Positions 48,255 through 56,507 of a stretch of DNA of 56,507 bases are shown here, one piece after another (positions within the stretch are counted from its first letter, which is position 1; every line of letters begins with the position of its first letter). Below the pieces are notes generated by a model. It saw only the letters and a list, made by a program, of their open reading frames with translations. It was not told the DNA's origin and ran no database searches. The position numbers and the translations under genes are program-made. The stretch is from Candidatus Thioglobus pontius (GTDB taxonomy: Bacteria > Pseudomonadota > Gammaproteobacteria > PS1 > Pseudothioglobaceae): assembly GCA_014384345.1 (NCBI GenBank), contig JACNGB010000038.1:1-56507 (forward strand), in the 5' to 3' direction.

Positions 48255-48304
48255 TACCACTAGTGGTATTTTTTAACTAATTTAACTTCATTACACTAGT
48301 GGTA
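48255..48304 (+). promoter_or_regulatory. Paired palindromes upstream of nadE
   Basis: A perfect 14-base palindrome TACCACTAGTGGTA (48255-48268) and a near copy with core ACACTAGTGG (48293-48302, one mismatch to CCACTAGTGG) have centres 36 bases apart. The second lies over the -35/spacer region of a TATAAT box at 48314-48319 that would serve nadE. This looks like an operator; the helix-turn-helix at the N-terminus of NadE is the obvious candidate to bind it, which is inference. Confidence 0.65.
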
Positions 48305-48354
48305 AAAATTAACTATAATAGGTAAAAAATTCAAGTATAAAATCACAAAATACC

Positions 48355-50229
48355 ATGGCCAATAAAACCAAAGATTATCTTGCTAAAGTCCGCAAAAAGA
48401 CTGGCTTTTCAGACTACAAAATTTCCCAAGAATATGGCATTAACCAATCTAATTTAAGTAAATATAAATCTGGAAAATCCACCCTTTCAGAAACACACGC
48501 TTGGTTGTTTGCTGATATTTTGAACATCAACCCTGCCGAAGTCGTGGCTTATACCAAACTTGAGGCGGCAAAAATCAAGGGTGATAAATCGAAGGCCATA
48601 TTTTGGCAGGAACAGTTAGAAAACCTTTCTCAGAGCTCAGAGTCTATCAAAATCGATATCGCGCAAATTAACCCTGTTGTTGGCGATTTGGATAACAACG
48701 CCCAACAAATTATTGATTTAAGTATTGAAGCGGCTAAAAATGGATCTGACCTATTGGTATTTCCAGAATTGGCTTTAGTTGGCTATCTTCCAGAAGATCT
48801 ATTATTGCGCCATGGCTTTATGCAACAAGTGGAGCAAAAGGTTACATTTATTAAAAGCAAAATTCCTGACAATATTTCGATTATTTTCGGTGCACCCTGC
48901 AAGCAAAACAACACTTTATACAACTCTGCTTACCTTATTCAGAATGGTGAAATTAAAATTTACCATAAACAACAACTACCCAACTACAGTGTCTTTGATG
49001 AAAAACGCTACTTTACACCAGGCAATCAAACTTGTGTTTTTACCATTAACAACCAACGCATTGGACTATTGATCTGTGAAGACATCTGGGATGCTGATAC
49101 CGTTAAGGAAACGGCCAAATACGGCGTACAAACCTTGATTGCTATTAACGCCTCACCTTTTCATGTTGACAAACATCAACAACGCTTAGCAGAGGCAAAA
49201 AAACGCGTCATGGAAAATAATATTGACCTGGTGTATGTCAATCTAGTGGGTGGCCAAGATGAGATTGTTTTTGATGGTGGGTCATTCATAATGAACAATA
49301 AAGCGCAAATCACCCAACAACTCCCCTTCTTTAAATCCACCAGCACTCTACTTGAGCCGGCTCATAGCACCACAGCAACTATCAGCGTTGAACAAACCAT
49401 CTATGATGCTTTAGTGCTTGCCACCCAAGATTACATTAATAAAAATGGTGTATTTGATGGGGTGGTTATTGGTTTATCGGGTGGTATTGATTCTGCACTT
49501 ACCCTGGCCATTGCTGCTGATGCCGTGGGCAGTGAGAAAGTTAAAGCTATTATGATGCCTTACACTTACACCTCAAACATGAGTCTTGAAGACGCCAAAG
49601 CGCAAGCCAGCATCATGAATATTGATTATGATGAAATCAGCATTCACACGATGGTGGATAGCTTTAACGCTCAACTTAATGGTATTTTTAGCGGCATGGA
49701 AGCCGACACCACTGAAGAAAATCTACAAGCGCGCGTACGTGGCACACTGCTGATGGCCATTTCTAACAAACTAGGCAGTATCGTACTAACCACAGGCAAC
49801 AAATCTGAAATGGCTGTGGGTTATGCAACGCTTTACGGCGATATGTCTGGTGGTTTCGCCCCATTAAAAGATATTTCTAAAACCATGGTCTATCGATTGG
49901 CTAACTATCGCAATAGCCAATCCTATATTATTCCAGGGCGTGTCATTGATCGCGAACCTTCGGCGGAGCTTGCACCCGATCAGGTCGATCAAGATTCATT
50001 ACCACCGTATGACGAGCTAGACGACATCCTAGAGCTATTCATTGAGCAAAGGCTTTCTATTGCTGAGATTGTTCAACGTGGCCACAATCAACAAACAGTT
50101 GATCGCATTAGCAAGTTGGTGCTTAACAACGAATACAAGCGCAGACAAAGCGCGCCTGGACCTAAAATAAGTAAAAACGCTTTTGGTAAAGAGCGTCGTT
50201 ACCCAATGACTTCAAAGTTCAAGCCTTGA
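48355..50229 (+). CDS. nadE: Glutamine-dependent NAD+ synthetase with N-terminal helix-turn-helix domain
   Basis: Last step of NAD+ synthesis. Residues about 97-360 form a nitrilase-type glutaminase with catalytic triad E138, K205 and C241. Residues about 360-615 form the ATP-pyrophosphatase synthetase with SGGIDS (375-380). Before these sit about 90 extra residues with a Cro/C1-like helix-turn-helix (about 16-57, Y-K-I-S-Q-E-Y-G-I-N-Q-S-N-L-S-K-Y) and a helical linker. The family is normally about 540 residues; this is 624. The first Met after residue 1 is at 156, beyond E138, so the enzyme cannot start separately from the extra domain. Autoregulation is inferred. Confidence 0.9.
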   Translation: MANKTKDYLAKVRKKTGFSDYKISQEYGINQSNLSKYKSGKSTLSETHAWLFADILNINPAEVVAYTKLEAAKIKGDKSKAIFWQEQLENLSQSSESIKIDIAQINPVVGDLDNNAQQIIDLSIEAAKNGSDLLVFPELALVGYLPEDLLLRHGFMQQVEQKVTFIKSKIPDNISIIFGAPCKQNNTLYNSAYLIQNGEIKIYHKQQLPNYSVFDEKRYFTPGNQTCVFTINNQRIGLLICEDIWDADTVKETAKYGVQTLIAINASPFHVDKHQQRLAEAKKRVMENNIDLVYVNLVGGQDEIVFDGGSFIMNNKAQITQQLPFFKSTSTLLEPAHSTTATISVEQTIYDALVLATQDYINKNGVFDGVVIGLSGGIDSALTLAIAADAVGSEKVKAIMMPYTYTSNMSLEDAKAQASIMNIDYDEISIHTMVDSFNAQLNGIFSGMEADTTEENLQARVRGTLLMAISNKLGSIVLTTGNKSEMAVGYATLYGDMSGGFAPLKDISKTMVYRLANYRNSQSYIIPGRVIDREPSAELAPDQVDQDSLPPYDELDDILELFIEQRLSIAEIVQRGHNQQTVDRISKLVLNNEYKRRQSAPGPKISKNAFGKERRYPMTSKFKP

Positions 50230-50237
50230 GAACACCT

Positions 50238-51530
50238 CTAAGAAAAAACCTTAAGAATGCCTTGTGCCTTATGCGTCGTTTCTTCTAATTCACGAGCTGG
50301 CTTTGAATCAAACACAATGCCAGCACCTGCTCTAAAACTTAACGTTTGGTTTTGCTTGATCATGGTTCGAATCAGAATGTTTAAATCCATTTTACCATTA
50401 TTGCTAATATAACCTAACGAGCCCGTATAAGCCTCACGAGCGCCTTGCTCTAATTCGGCAATAATCTCCATGCAACGAATCTTAGGACAGCCAGTAATCG
50501 TGCCGCCCGGAAACAAAGCTCGGATTAGCTGATCTACGTGCGTATCAGGCTTTAACGTACCCTTGATATTAGACACAATATGATGCACATAAGGGTAGGT
50601 TTCAAGTGTCATGACTTCATTAACATTAATACTGCCATATTCACACACCCTGCCCAAATCATTACGTTCTAAATCCAACAACATAATGTGTTCCGCTTGC
50701 TCCTTAGGGTGGCTAATCAGCCGCTGCTTAAGCTCCTCATCCTCTTCACCTTGGCCACGCGGATGAGTGCCTGCAATGGGGCGCGTTTCAATTGTATCAC
50801 CATTCACACTAAACAAGCGCTCTGGCGAGGATGAAATAATACTAAATTGTTCGAATTGTGCCAACGCAGAAAATGGTGCTGGATTGGATTTTTTTAAGCG
50901 ACTATAAAGCTGAGCGGCAGAACAATCCTCTTGCAAAGCGTAGCGCCAAGCACGAGATAAATTCACCTGAAAAACATCGCCAGCTTTAATATATTTTTTA
51001 ATCGCCTCAACGCCTGATAGAAACTTTTTGTCCGCCTCACAGGTCAGATTTCCTGAAAAATCAGCCGTTTCAATTGTTTTTACAGCGCCTATGTCTTTTA
51101 GTATTAGCGCCATTCTATCTTCATCACCCTGCTCATCCAGCAAAAAGGTTTTGTCCAATTGGTGATCAATAATAATAGCACTTGGAATCTTAACCGCGAT
51201 GGCAATAGGCAAGCTACTGTCATACATCTTGCTTAATAAGGTTGGCTCAATTTGTCCAATTAACTCATAAGCCAAATACACAAACCAACCACCGGTAAAC
51301 GGCAAATCTTGGCGCTGCTGATCACTAGGCTTAATCTGGCTGGCTAACTCATCTAAAAAATCAAACTCTGTTAAATGGTTAAGCTGTATGGTTTGCTGAG
51401 GATGGGCGAACAAAATAGAATAGCGGTTATTACTATTATGATTAACGCTTTCCAGTAAAAATGGATAACGCTTAGCGTTTAATTGGCACAAGCCATCCAA
51501 GTCAACGCTTGGAATCTCTATCACCTTCAT
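50238..51530 (-). CDS. pabB: Aminodeoxychorismate synthase component I (PabB-like)
   Basis: Chorismate-utilising enzyme of 430 residues, converting chorismate to aminodeoxychorismate for folate. Family motifs include F-Q-V-N-L-S-R, S-S-S-P-E-R-L-F, L-D-L-E-R-N-D-L-G-R, I-T-G-C-P-K-I-R-C-M-E-I-I and A-Y-T-G-S-L-G-Y. The loop P-I-A-G-T (251-255) has Ala where E. coli PabB has its nucleophilic lysine, as in anthranilate synthase TrpE. Length and C-terminal region favour PabB. It lies two bases after cpoB. Confidence 0.75.
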   Translation of the reverse strand: MKVIEIPSVDLDGLCQLNAKRYPFLLESVNHNSNNRYSILFAHPQQTIQLNHLTEFDFLDELASQIKPSDQQRQDLPFTGGWFVYLAYELIGQIEPTLLSKMYDSSLPIAIAVKIPSAIIIDHQLDKTFLLDEQGDEDRMALILKDIGAVKTIETADFSGNLTCEADKKFLSGVEAIKKYIKAGDVFQVNLSRAWRYALQEDCSAAQLYSRLKKSNPAPFSALAQFEQFSIISSSPERLFSVNGDTIETRPIAGTHPRGQGEEDEELKQRLISHPKEQAEHIMLLDLERNDLGRVCEYGSINVNEVMTLETYPYVHHIVSNIKGTLKPDTHVDQLIRALFPGGTITGCPKIRCMEIIAELEQGAREAYTGSLGYISNNGKMDLNILIRTMIKQNQTLSFRAGAGIVFDSKPARELEETTHKAQGILKVFS

Positions 51531-51531
51531 G

Positions 51532-52215
51532 CTAATTAGCTTGGCTAGGCTCGCTGACAGTTGACTCTTTTGGGCTAATCTTACTGAGCAATTGTTTGGC
51601 TCGATTAATAGTGTGATGCGCTGGAAATTTACTAATCATACTATTAAGTAATGTTTGCGCCTTTTGAGTTTGCTTCAGCTCAACATAAACTCGAGCCAAT
51701 TCAAACAAAGAATTTGAAAACTTATGGTGCAAAGGACTGCCTTGCTGAAAAGCCACAAAGGTGTTTTTAGCTTGCTGATAATCACCCTTAGCTAAATAAG
51801 CTTTAGCCAGCCAATACTGCGCATCCGAGGCATGATTATTGTCAGGATAAATATCTAAATATTGCTTAAATAAAATAATGGCTTGATCGTATTGATCAGT
51901 CACCAACAAGGATCGCGCACTGGTATAGATCTTTTTAGCTTTTTTGTTATGCTCACGCACACGCATCATGGTTTGCTCAACCACCACACTGGATTTTTTG
52001 TACTCCATCAAATTAAACAATTCAGCAATTTTTTTACTACTTTGCTGCTGTTGTTGCTCTAATTGTTCAATTTTACCTTTAAGGGTTCGGTTCTTTTTAA
52101 CCAGGCGTTTAATTTTCTTATTGTGATCCATGATCACTTTGTCGGTATTAATACCCGCAAAAGTTGGCTGACCAACAAAAGCAGCCATAAGAACAATTAA
52201 AGAAAGACGCTTCAC
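51532..52215 (-). CDS. cpoB: Cell division coordinator CpoB (YbgF)
   Basis: Periplasmic protein linking Tol-Pal to peptidoglycan synthesis at the septum. GTG start, signal peptide cut near residue 20, a Gln-rich coiled coil (about 30-65) for trimerisation, and a TPR domain (about 95-205, Y-D-Q-A-I-I-L-F and Y-W-L-A-K-A-Y). Length 227. It follows pal by six bases. Confidence 0.9.
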   Translation of the reverse strand: MKRLSLIVLMAAFVGQPTFAGINTDKVIMDHNKKIKRLVKKNRTLKGKIEQLEQQQQQSSKKIAELFNLMEYKKSSVVVEQTMMRVREHNKKAKKIYTSARSLLVTDQYDQAIILFKQYLDIYPDNNHASDAQYWLAKAYLAKGDYQQAKNTFVAFQQGSPLHHKFSNSLFELARVYVELKQTQKAQTLLNSMISKFPAHHTINRAKQLLSKISPKESTVSEPSQAN

Positions 52216-52221
52216 AATAGG

Positions 52222-52791
52222 CTACTGATAAACAAACTCAACACGTCTGTTTTTCTGCCAAGCGCTCTCATCATGTGCTTGTGCTAATGGACTTTCTTCA
52301 CCAAAACTAATCACCTCAACTCTAGAGCTAAGATCGTACAGCCCTAGCACTTCTTTAACTGCCAAGGCTCGATTCTCACCCAGAGCTAAGTTATACTCAC
52401 GAGTGCCGCGCTCATCTGCATGCCCTTCTAAGCGTAAATTAAGCGCAGGATTGTCACGCATAAAATTAGCATGTTTAATAATTTCCTGGGTGGCCGACTC
52501 GCTAATTTCACTACCATCATAATCAAAATACAATACAAATTGAGTACCGGTATTTTTAAGCTCAGCGGACGCTAACTGGGCCGCTGTTACTTGGGTGTTT
52601 GAGCGTTTATAGTTACCCGCATATTCGGTTGATTGAAAACTAGAGGTATCTTGAGCAACAACATGCTCTTGAGTATCATCCTGTGCAACAACACTAGGTC
52701 TTGGCGCTACTTTTTGGTACAACTCTTCAACCGTGGTAGAGCAAGATGACAACAACGCAGTGGCTGTTAATAATGCAGTGATTTTTAACAT
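52222..52791 (-). CDS. pal: Peptidoglycan-associated lipoprotein
   Basis: Outer-membrane lipoprotein of the Tol-Pal system. The lipobox L-S-S-C puts the lipidated cysteine at 17. After a flexible linker the OmpA-like domain (about 82-189) has Y-F-D-Y-D-G-S-E-I and L-E-G-H-A-D-E-R-G-T-R-E-Y-N. A strong GAGGAG site precedes it. Length 189. Confidence 0.95.
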   Translation of the reverse strand: MLKITALLTATALLSSCSTTVEELYQKVAPRPSVVAQDDTQEHVVAQDTSSFQSTEYAGNYKRSNTQVTAAQLASAELKNTGTQFVLYFDYDGSEISESATQEIIKHANFMRDNPALNLRLEGHADERGTREYNLALGENRALAVKEVLGLYDLSSRVEVISFGEESPLAQAHDESAWQKNRRVEFVYQ

Positions 52792-52806
52792 AATAAACTC
52801 CTCGAA

Positions 52807-54081
52807 TTATTTAGAATAATGTGACCAATTAGGCTCTCGAACCTCACCCGCTTTACTGGCCAGCTCAAAAGTTTGCTGACCCAAAATTGAAACAACAGAT
52901 AGTACGCCGGTATCACCTTTGTTGGTTGCATAAATAATCATACTACCATTGGGTGAAAAGAATGGAGATTCGTCCAACTTATTACTGGTCATAATGGTCA
53001 GATCTTGTGTGGCAATATCAAGCATGGCGATACGATAATCTCGATCTAAACGATGTACCAAAGCTAAACTTTTACCGTCAGGTGAGAATACCGCTTTGGC
53101 ATTGTAACTGCCGTCAAACGTAGCGCGCTTAATTTTGCCTGATGCTAGGTGTTTAATATAAACCTGAACTTGGCCTGAACGATTAGAGGTAAAGGCGATG
53201 CGCTCACCATCAGGCGAAAAGCTCGCCTCAGTGTCAATACCAACATCTTGAGTCAGACGGGTTAATTTTTTATCAGTTAAGTGATAAGCGTAAATGTCTT
53301 TATTACCATCTTTTGATAATGTTAATACAATGCTTTCACCATTAGGGTGCCAGGCTGGGGCTGAGGCAATGCCGTCAAAATAAGGTAATTTTTGTGTTTT
53401 TCTGCGCATAAATGGATACTGAATAAACACCTCAGATCGGCCATTTTTAAACGAAACATACGCAATTTTATTTTGATCTGGCGACCAAGCAGGTGACAAA
53501 ATTGGACTAGCCGCTCTAAAAATAGTTTGTGGATTTTGCGCATCAGAATCAGAAATTTCTAAACGATACTCACGCTTACCTTGGCCTTTGTTAGCCACTG
53601 TCACATAAGCAAGGCGAGTGTCAAACGAACCCTTAATGCCCAATAGAGCAAAATAAATTTGATCGGATAAATAATGCGCGATTCGTCTGATACCGCTGTT
53701 ATGAACAGCAAACTTCTTAGCATATAAAGTTTTCTTAGAATAAGTGTCAATCAGTTCAATTTCAACGTTGAAAATTTTCTGACTAACCTGGTCAAGCTTT
53801 CCAATAACAATCGCCTCAATTTTTTTAGCTTGCCATTGTTTAAAATTAATTTGATCATCAATAATTTGATTAGCACTTGAGGCATTAAACTCACCCGAGC
53901 GATTAAAATTATCACGCATGATATGCGCGATCGCCTCACCCTGTTTGGCATCACCTGTAACGGAAAATGGAGAAATAACAATTGGAAAAGCGTCTTCATC
54001 TGTTTTTAAAACAGTCACCTCTAAAACAGCAAACGCTGATGAAGCGTAAAGTGCAAAGCAAGCAGCTATTAGTTTAATCAT
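52807..54081 (-). CDS. tolB: Tol-Pal system protein TolB
   Basis: Periplasmic beta-propeller that shuttles between TolA and Pal. Signal peptide (cut near A-F-A, residue 18), an N-terminal alpha/beta domain (to about 160), then repeated propeller blades with S-P-D-G-x-x-I-A and S-P-A-W-S-P-D motifs. Length 424. It overlaps iscX by four bases (ATGA). tolQ, tolR and tolA, which usually precede it, are not here. Confidence 0.94.
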   Translation of the reverse strand: MIKLIAACFALYASSAFAVLEVTVLKTDEDAFPIVISPFSVTGDAKQGEAIAHIMRDNFNRSGEFNASSANQIIDDQINFKQWQAKKIEAIVIGKLDQVSQKIFNVEIELIDTYSKKTLYAKKFAVHNSGIRRIAHYLSDQIYFALLGIKGSFDTRLAYVTVANKGQGKREYRLEISDSDAQNPQTIFRAASPILSPAWSPDQNKIAYVSFKNGRSEVFIQYPFMRRKTQKLPYFDGIASAPAWHPNGESIVLTLSKDGNKDIYAYHLTDKKLTRLTQDVGIDTEASFSPDGERIAFTSNRSGQVQVYIKHLASGKIKRATFDGSYNAKAVFSPDGKSLALVHRLDRDYRIAMLDIATQDLTIMTSNKLDESPFFSPNGSMIIYATNKGDTGVLSVVSILGQQTFELASKAGEVREPNWSHYSK

Positions 54082-54272
54082 TCTTTTTCTTCAATCCAAT
54101 TCATTTGAATAGCTTCAAGAATTTTTTCACCTGATTTCTCAGGGTCGTCGTCAAACTCTTCTAATGCCATCACCTTATCTCTTAATTCTACAAAGCCTAT
54201 GCTCAGTGGATCTGTATCCGGATAGGTTTCATCTAGCGCAATCGCAATGTCTAAAGAATCGGTCCAATTCAT
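54078..54272 (-). CDS. iscX: IscX (YfhJ) iron-sulfur assembly protein
   Basis: Small acidic helical protein of 64 residues, which in E. coli binds iron and the cysteine desulfurase IscS and tunes cluster assembly. It matches the family along its length: N-W-T-D-S-x-x-I-A-x-A-L, Y-P-D-T-D-P, L-E-E-F-D-D-D-P-E-K and K-I-L-E-A-I. IscX is normally at the end of the isc operon; here it is coupled to tolB through ATGA. Confidence 0.9.
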   Translation of the reverse strand: MNWTDSLDIAIALDETYPDTDPLSIGFVELRDKVMALEEFDDDPEKSGEKILEAIQMNWIEEKE

Positions 54273-54353
54273 ATCAAATACCTAAAAAAAATAATGCTTT
54301 AATTTTAACCAAATCATCAGGTGTTATGCAGTATTCTCGATGTGAAAAATCAA

Positions 54354-56492
54354 CTAATAACGGGACACACCTTGAACAAATTCTAGCGCTCTAAGCGCAT
54401 CACTGACAGCTTTCAAATGATCAATATCTGTAACGCTGACCGCCAGTTCTAATGACTTAATAGAATTATCTTTTTCACGAATCTCAATATGTTCAATATT
54501 ACATTCGAGCTTAGCCGCCGTATTAGCAATAGCAGCTAGCGTACCTCGCTGATTAGCCACATCAACCACAATCTTAACTTCAAAACTATCTTGCTTATCC
54601 GCCTCCCAATCAATCGCTAGCCACTGTGCATGTTTGGCTTTTAATCGTATTAGATTTGTACAGTCAGATCGGTGCATAACCATGCCTTTGGATGTGGTTA
54701 AAATCCCTGCAACCTTATCCCCAGGAATTGGATAACAACAGTGTGCAAAACTAATGGCCTTATCACGCGTGGTATTAATTTTAATCTGCTGTATTTTTTG
54801 TTGATCATCACCATACTGTAGTTTATTCAACACCACAGAAACTAATATTTCACTCAAACCAATACGCAAGTGCAGCTCATCTAACGAATCACAACCCAAC
54901 TCATCAAGACATACTTGCCAGCGTTCAGCCTCAATATTGGCCATATTGACATTTTGATAATCAAGTGCATTTGACAGCAAATATTCACCAAGGCGTATTA
55001 ATTCTGAGGCAGATTGCGATTTAAGATAACTCTTAATAGCTGATTTAGCCTTGGCAGTAACCACCATTTGCAACCAAGATGGATGTGGTTTAGCCTGCTT
55101 ACTAGTGACAATTTCAACGGTTTGTCCGGAGCGAAGCTGAGTTGAAATAGAGGCGCCAACTTGGTCAATTTTAGCCTTAACCGCACCATGACCGATGTTA
55201 GTATGCACCATATAGGCAAAATCGAGCGCTGTGGCTCGGTAAGGCAGTTGCATAATCTCACCTTGCGGTGTAAAGACAAACACCTCAGATGGAAATAGAT
55301 CGTTTTTTGTTTCTTCCAAAAACTCAACTGACGTGCCAGAATTTTGCTGAATATCTAGCAAAGAGCCCAGCCAGTTACTAGCTAACTCTGAATCATCATC
55401 TGCATCACTTTTATAATGCCAATGAGCAGCAATACCGTATTCAGATACAAAATGCATGTCTTCAGAGCGAATTTGAACCTCAATAAAGATTTTGTTTGGG
55501 CCAAATAAAATCGTATGCAAAGATTGGTAGCCGTTAGATTTTGGCAAGGCCACATAATCTTTAAATTTACCGGGCAAAGGCTTGTACAAGTTATGAATAA
55601 CGCCTAACGTTTGATAGCACTGTGCCACGTCTTTAACAATCACCCTAAATGCATACATGTCCAGCACTTGAGAAAATTTCAACCCTTTGTTTTTCATCTT
55701 TTTGTAGATGCTACAAGGTTGTTTTCTTCGACCACTGATCTCAACATCAGGCAAGCCTTCTTGCTGTAATCGATCATTAAGCTGTTGCTGAATATGAGTA
55801 ATAACTTTGGTACGATTACCACACTGCTTTTTAATTTGGCTGACCAACACCTGATGACGAAACGGATGAATAATCGCAAAACACAAGTTATCCAACTCCA
55901 CTCTAATGCTATTAAGGCCTAATCTTCTGGCAATTGGCGCATGAATTTCGACCGTTTCCTTGGCGATTCTAAGCTGCTTATCACGCCTCATTGAGCCTAA
56001 CGTGCGCATATTGTGCAAACGATCAGCCAGCTTAATAACCATCACTCGCATGTCATCACTCATGGCTAAAAACAGCTTGCGGAAATTTTGCGCTTGCTTG
56101 TCTGCATTGGTATGAAATTCAAGCCCGGTTAACTTAGAAACACCTTCTACAATATGGGCAATTTCATAGCCAAAATCATATTTTATTTCTTCATAAGTAA
56201 CACTCGTATCTTCAATGCAATCATGCAGTAAAGCAGCCACAATACAGTAATAATCCAGCTGAAGCTCAGCCAAAATCATGGCCACGGAAATCGGGTGAAA
56301 CACATAAGCTTCGCCCGATTTGCGATACTGGCCATCATGTGCAGTAGCGGCAATAATATAGGCTTGATAAACCCCTTCTACTTGCGACTTAGACATGTAC
56401 TCTCCAATCACTTCACATAAGTCACTAATTAGAATTCTTGGATTGTTTTTTGACATGTAATTTGAACTGAATCTTGAATTAAGTTTTGCCAT
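54354..56492 (-). CDS. spoT: Bifunctional (p)ppGpp synthetase/hydrolase
   Basis: Makes and degrades the stringent-response alarmone. The HD hydrolase domain is intact (H66 in F-H-P-I, L-L-H-D at 88-91, E-D-T at 94-96, L-A-D-R-L-H-N-M). The synthetase domain has G-R-R-K-Q-P-C-S-I-Y-K-K-M and K-S-N-G-Y-Q-S-L-H-T. TGS (V-F-V-F-T-P-Q-G) and a C-terminal ACT domain (about 640-712) follow. Length 712, close to E. coli SpoT. Start could also be the Met at residue 13; neither has a clear ribosome site. Confidence 0.93.
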   Translation of the reverse strand: MAKLNSRFSSNYMSKNNPRILISDLCEVIGEYMSKSQVEGVYQAYIIAATAHDGQYRKSGEAYVFHPISVAMILAELQLDYYCIVAALLHDCIEDTSVTYEEIKYDFGYEIAHIVEGVSKLTGLEFHTNADKQAQNFRKLFLAMSDDMRVMVIKLADRLHNMRTLGSMRRDKQLRIAKETVEIHAPIARRLGLNSIRVELDNLCFAIIHPFRHQVLVSQIKKQCGNRTKVITHIQQQLNDRLQQEGLPDVEISGRRKQPCSIYKKMKNKGLKFSQVLDMYAFRVIVKDVAQCYQTLGVIHNLYKPLPGKFKDYVALPKSNGYQSLHTILFGPNKIFIEVQIRSEDMHFVSEYGIAAHWHYKSDADDDSELASNWLGSLLDIQQNSGTSVEFLEETKNDLFPSEVFVFTPQGEIMQLPYRATALDFAYMVHTNIGHGAVKAKIDQVGASISTQLRSGQTVEIVTSKQAKPHPSWLQMVVTAKAKSAIKSYLKSQSASELIRLGEYLLSNALDYQNVNMANIEAERWQVCLDELGCDSLDELHLRIGLSEILVSVVLNKLQYGDDQQKIQQIKINTTRDKAISFAHCCYPIPGDKVAGILTTSKGMVMHRSDCTNLIRLKAKHAQWLAIDWEADKQDSFEVKIVVDVANQRGTLAAIANTAAKLECNIEHIEIREKDNSIKSLELAVSVTDIDHLKAVSDALRALEFVQGVSRY

Positions 56493-56507
56493 TATAATAC
56501 TTATGCG

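Noticed and set aside
48355-48640. The HTH segment of NadE as a separate regulator gene joined by a sequencing error.
   Set aside because: The frame is continuous, there is no stop, ribosome site or Met at the domain boundary, and a helical linker joins the parts; resequencing could still test it.

Overview
The window is AT-rich, densely packed chromosomal DNA from a gammaproteobacterium. The gene content (tol-pal, lptD/surA, hflKC-hisZ-purA-rnr, lipBA with ybeD, class Ia nrdAB-yfaE with NrdR boxes, nnrS with a hemerythrin-like protein) and the base composition fit a marine sulfur-oxidiser of the SUP05/Thioglobus type. That placement is an inference from gene content, not a database result. 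I see no rRNA, tRNA, IS element, prophage or CRISPR array. Most genes are chained by short overlaps (TAATG, ATGA) or gaps of a few bases.

Layout. 0.1-3.8 kb: dapF facing a pdxA-ksgA-apaG-apaH operon. 4-8.6 kb: RND efflux adaptor and pump, closed by a strong bidirectional terminator. 8.7-10.6 kb: ybeD-lipB-lipA (lipoate). 10.6-14.9 kb: five coupled genes (AAA+ ATPase, NnrS, hemerythrin-like, HExxH/VWA-like, rhodanese), probably handling nitric oxide and metal-centre damage. 14.9-18.8 kb: lptD-surA-rlmB. 18.9-26.8 kb: hflK-hflC-hisZ-purA-rnr-nhaA. 26.8-29.6 kb: ilvD, a stand-alone ArgA-type acetyltransferase domain, and rnt. 29.6-31.9 kb: 5-oxoprolinase pxpABC. 31.9-35.3 kb: dimeric-type dUTPase, a yefM-yoeB toxin-antitoxin pair with a recognisable operator, then selD-mnmH locked behind it. 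35.2-41.7 kb: nrdA-nrdB-yfaE, a ferredoxin-fused oxidoreductase, thioredoxin and ferrochelatase. 41.7-43.1 kb: an SH3-domain membrane protein and an orphan winged-helix protein. 43.2-47.4 kb: aapJQMP amino-acid ABC transporter with two mutually exclusive hairpins between aapJ and aapQ. 47.4-50.2 kb: a Sel1-repeat protein followed by two very small reading frames and a terminator, divergent from a glutamine-dependent NAD+ synthetase that carries an N-terminal helix-turn-helix domain. 50.2-54.3 kb: iscX-tolB-pal-cpoB-pabB. 54.4-56.5 kb: a bifunctional RelA/SpoT protein.

Most genes are housekeeping. The parts most worth following are the NadE fusion with palindromes just upstream of its own start, the Sel1/micro-ORF operon that shares that intergenic region, the AAA-NnrS-hemerythrin-VWA-rhodanese cluster, the toxin-antitoxin pair placed so that selD has no room for a promoter of its own, and the alternative hairpins in the aap operon.
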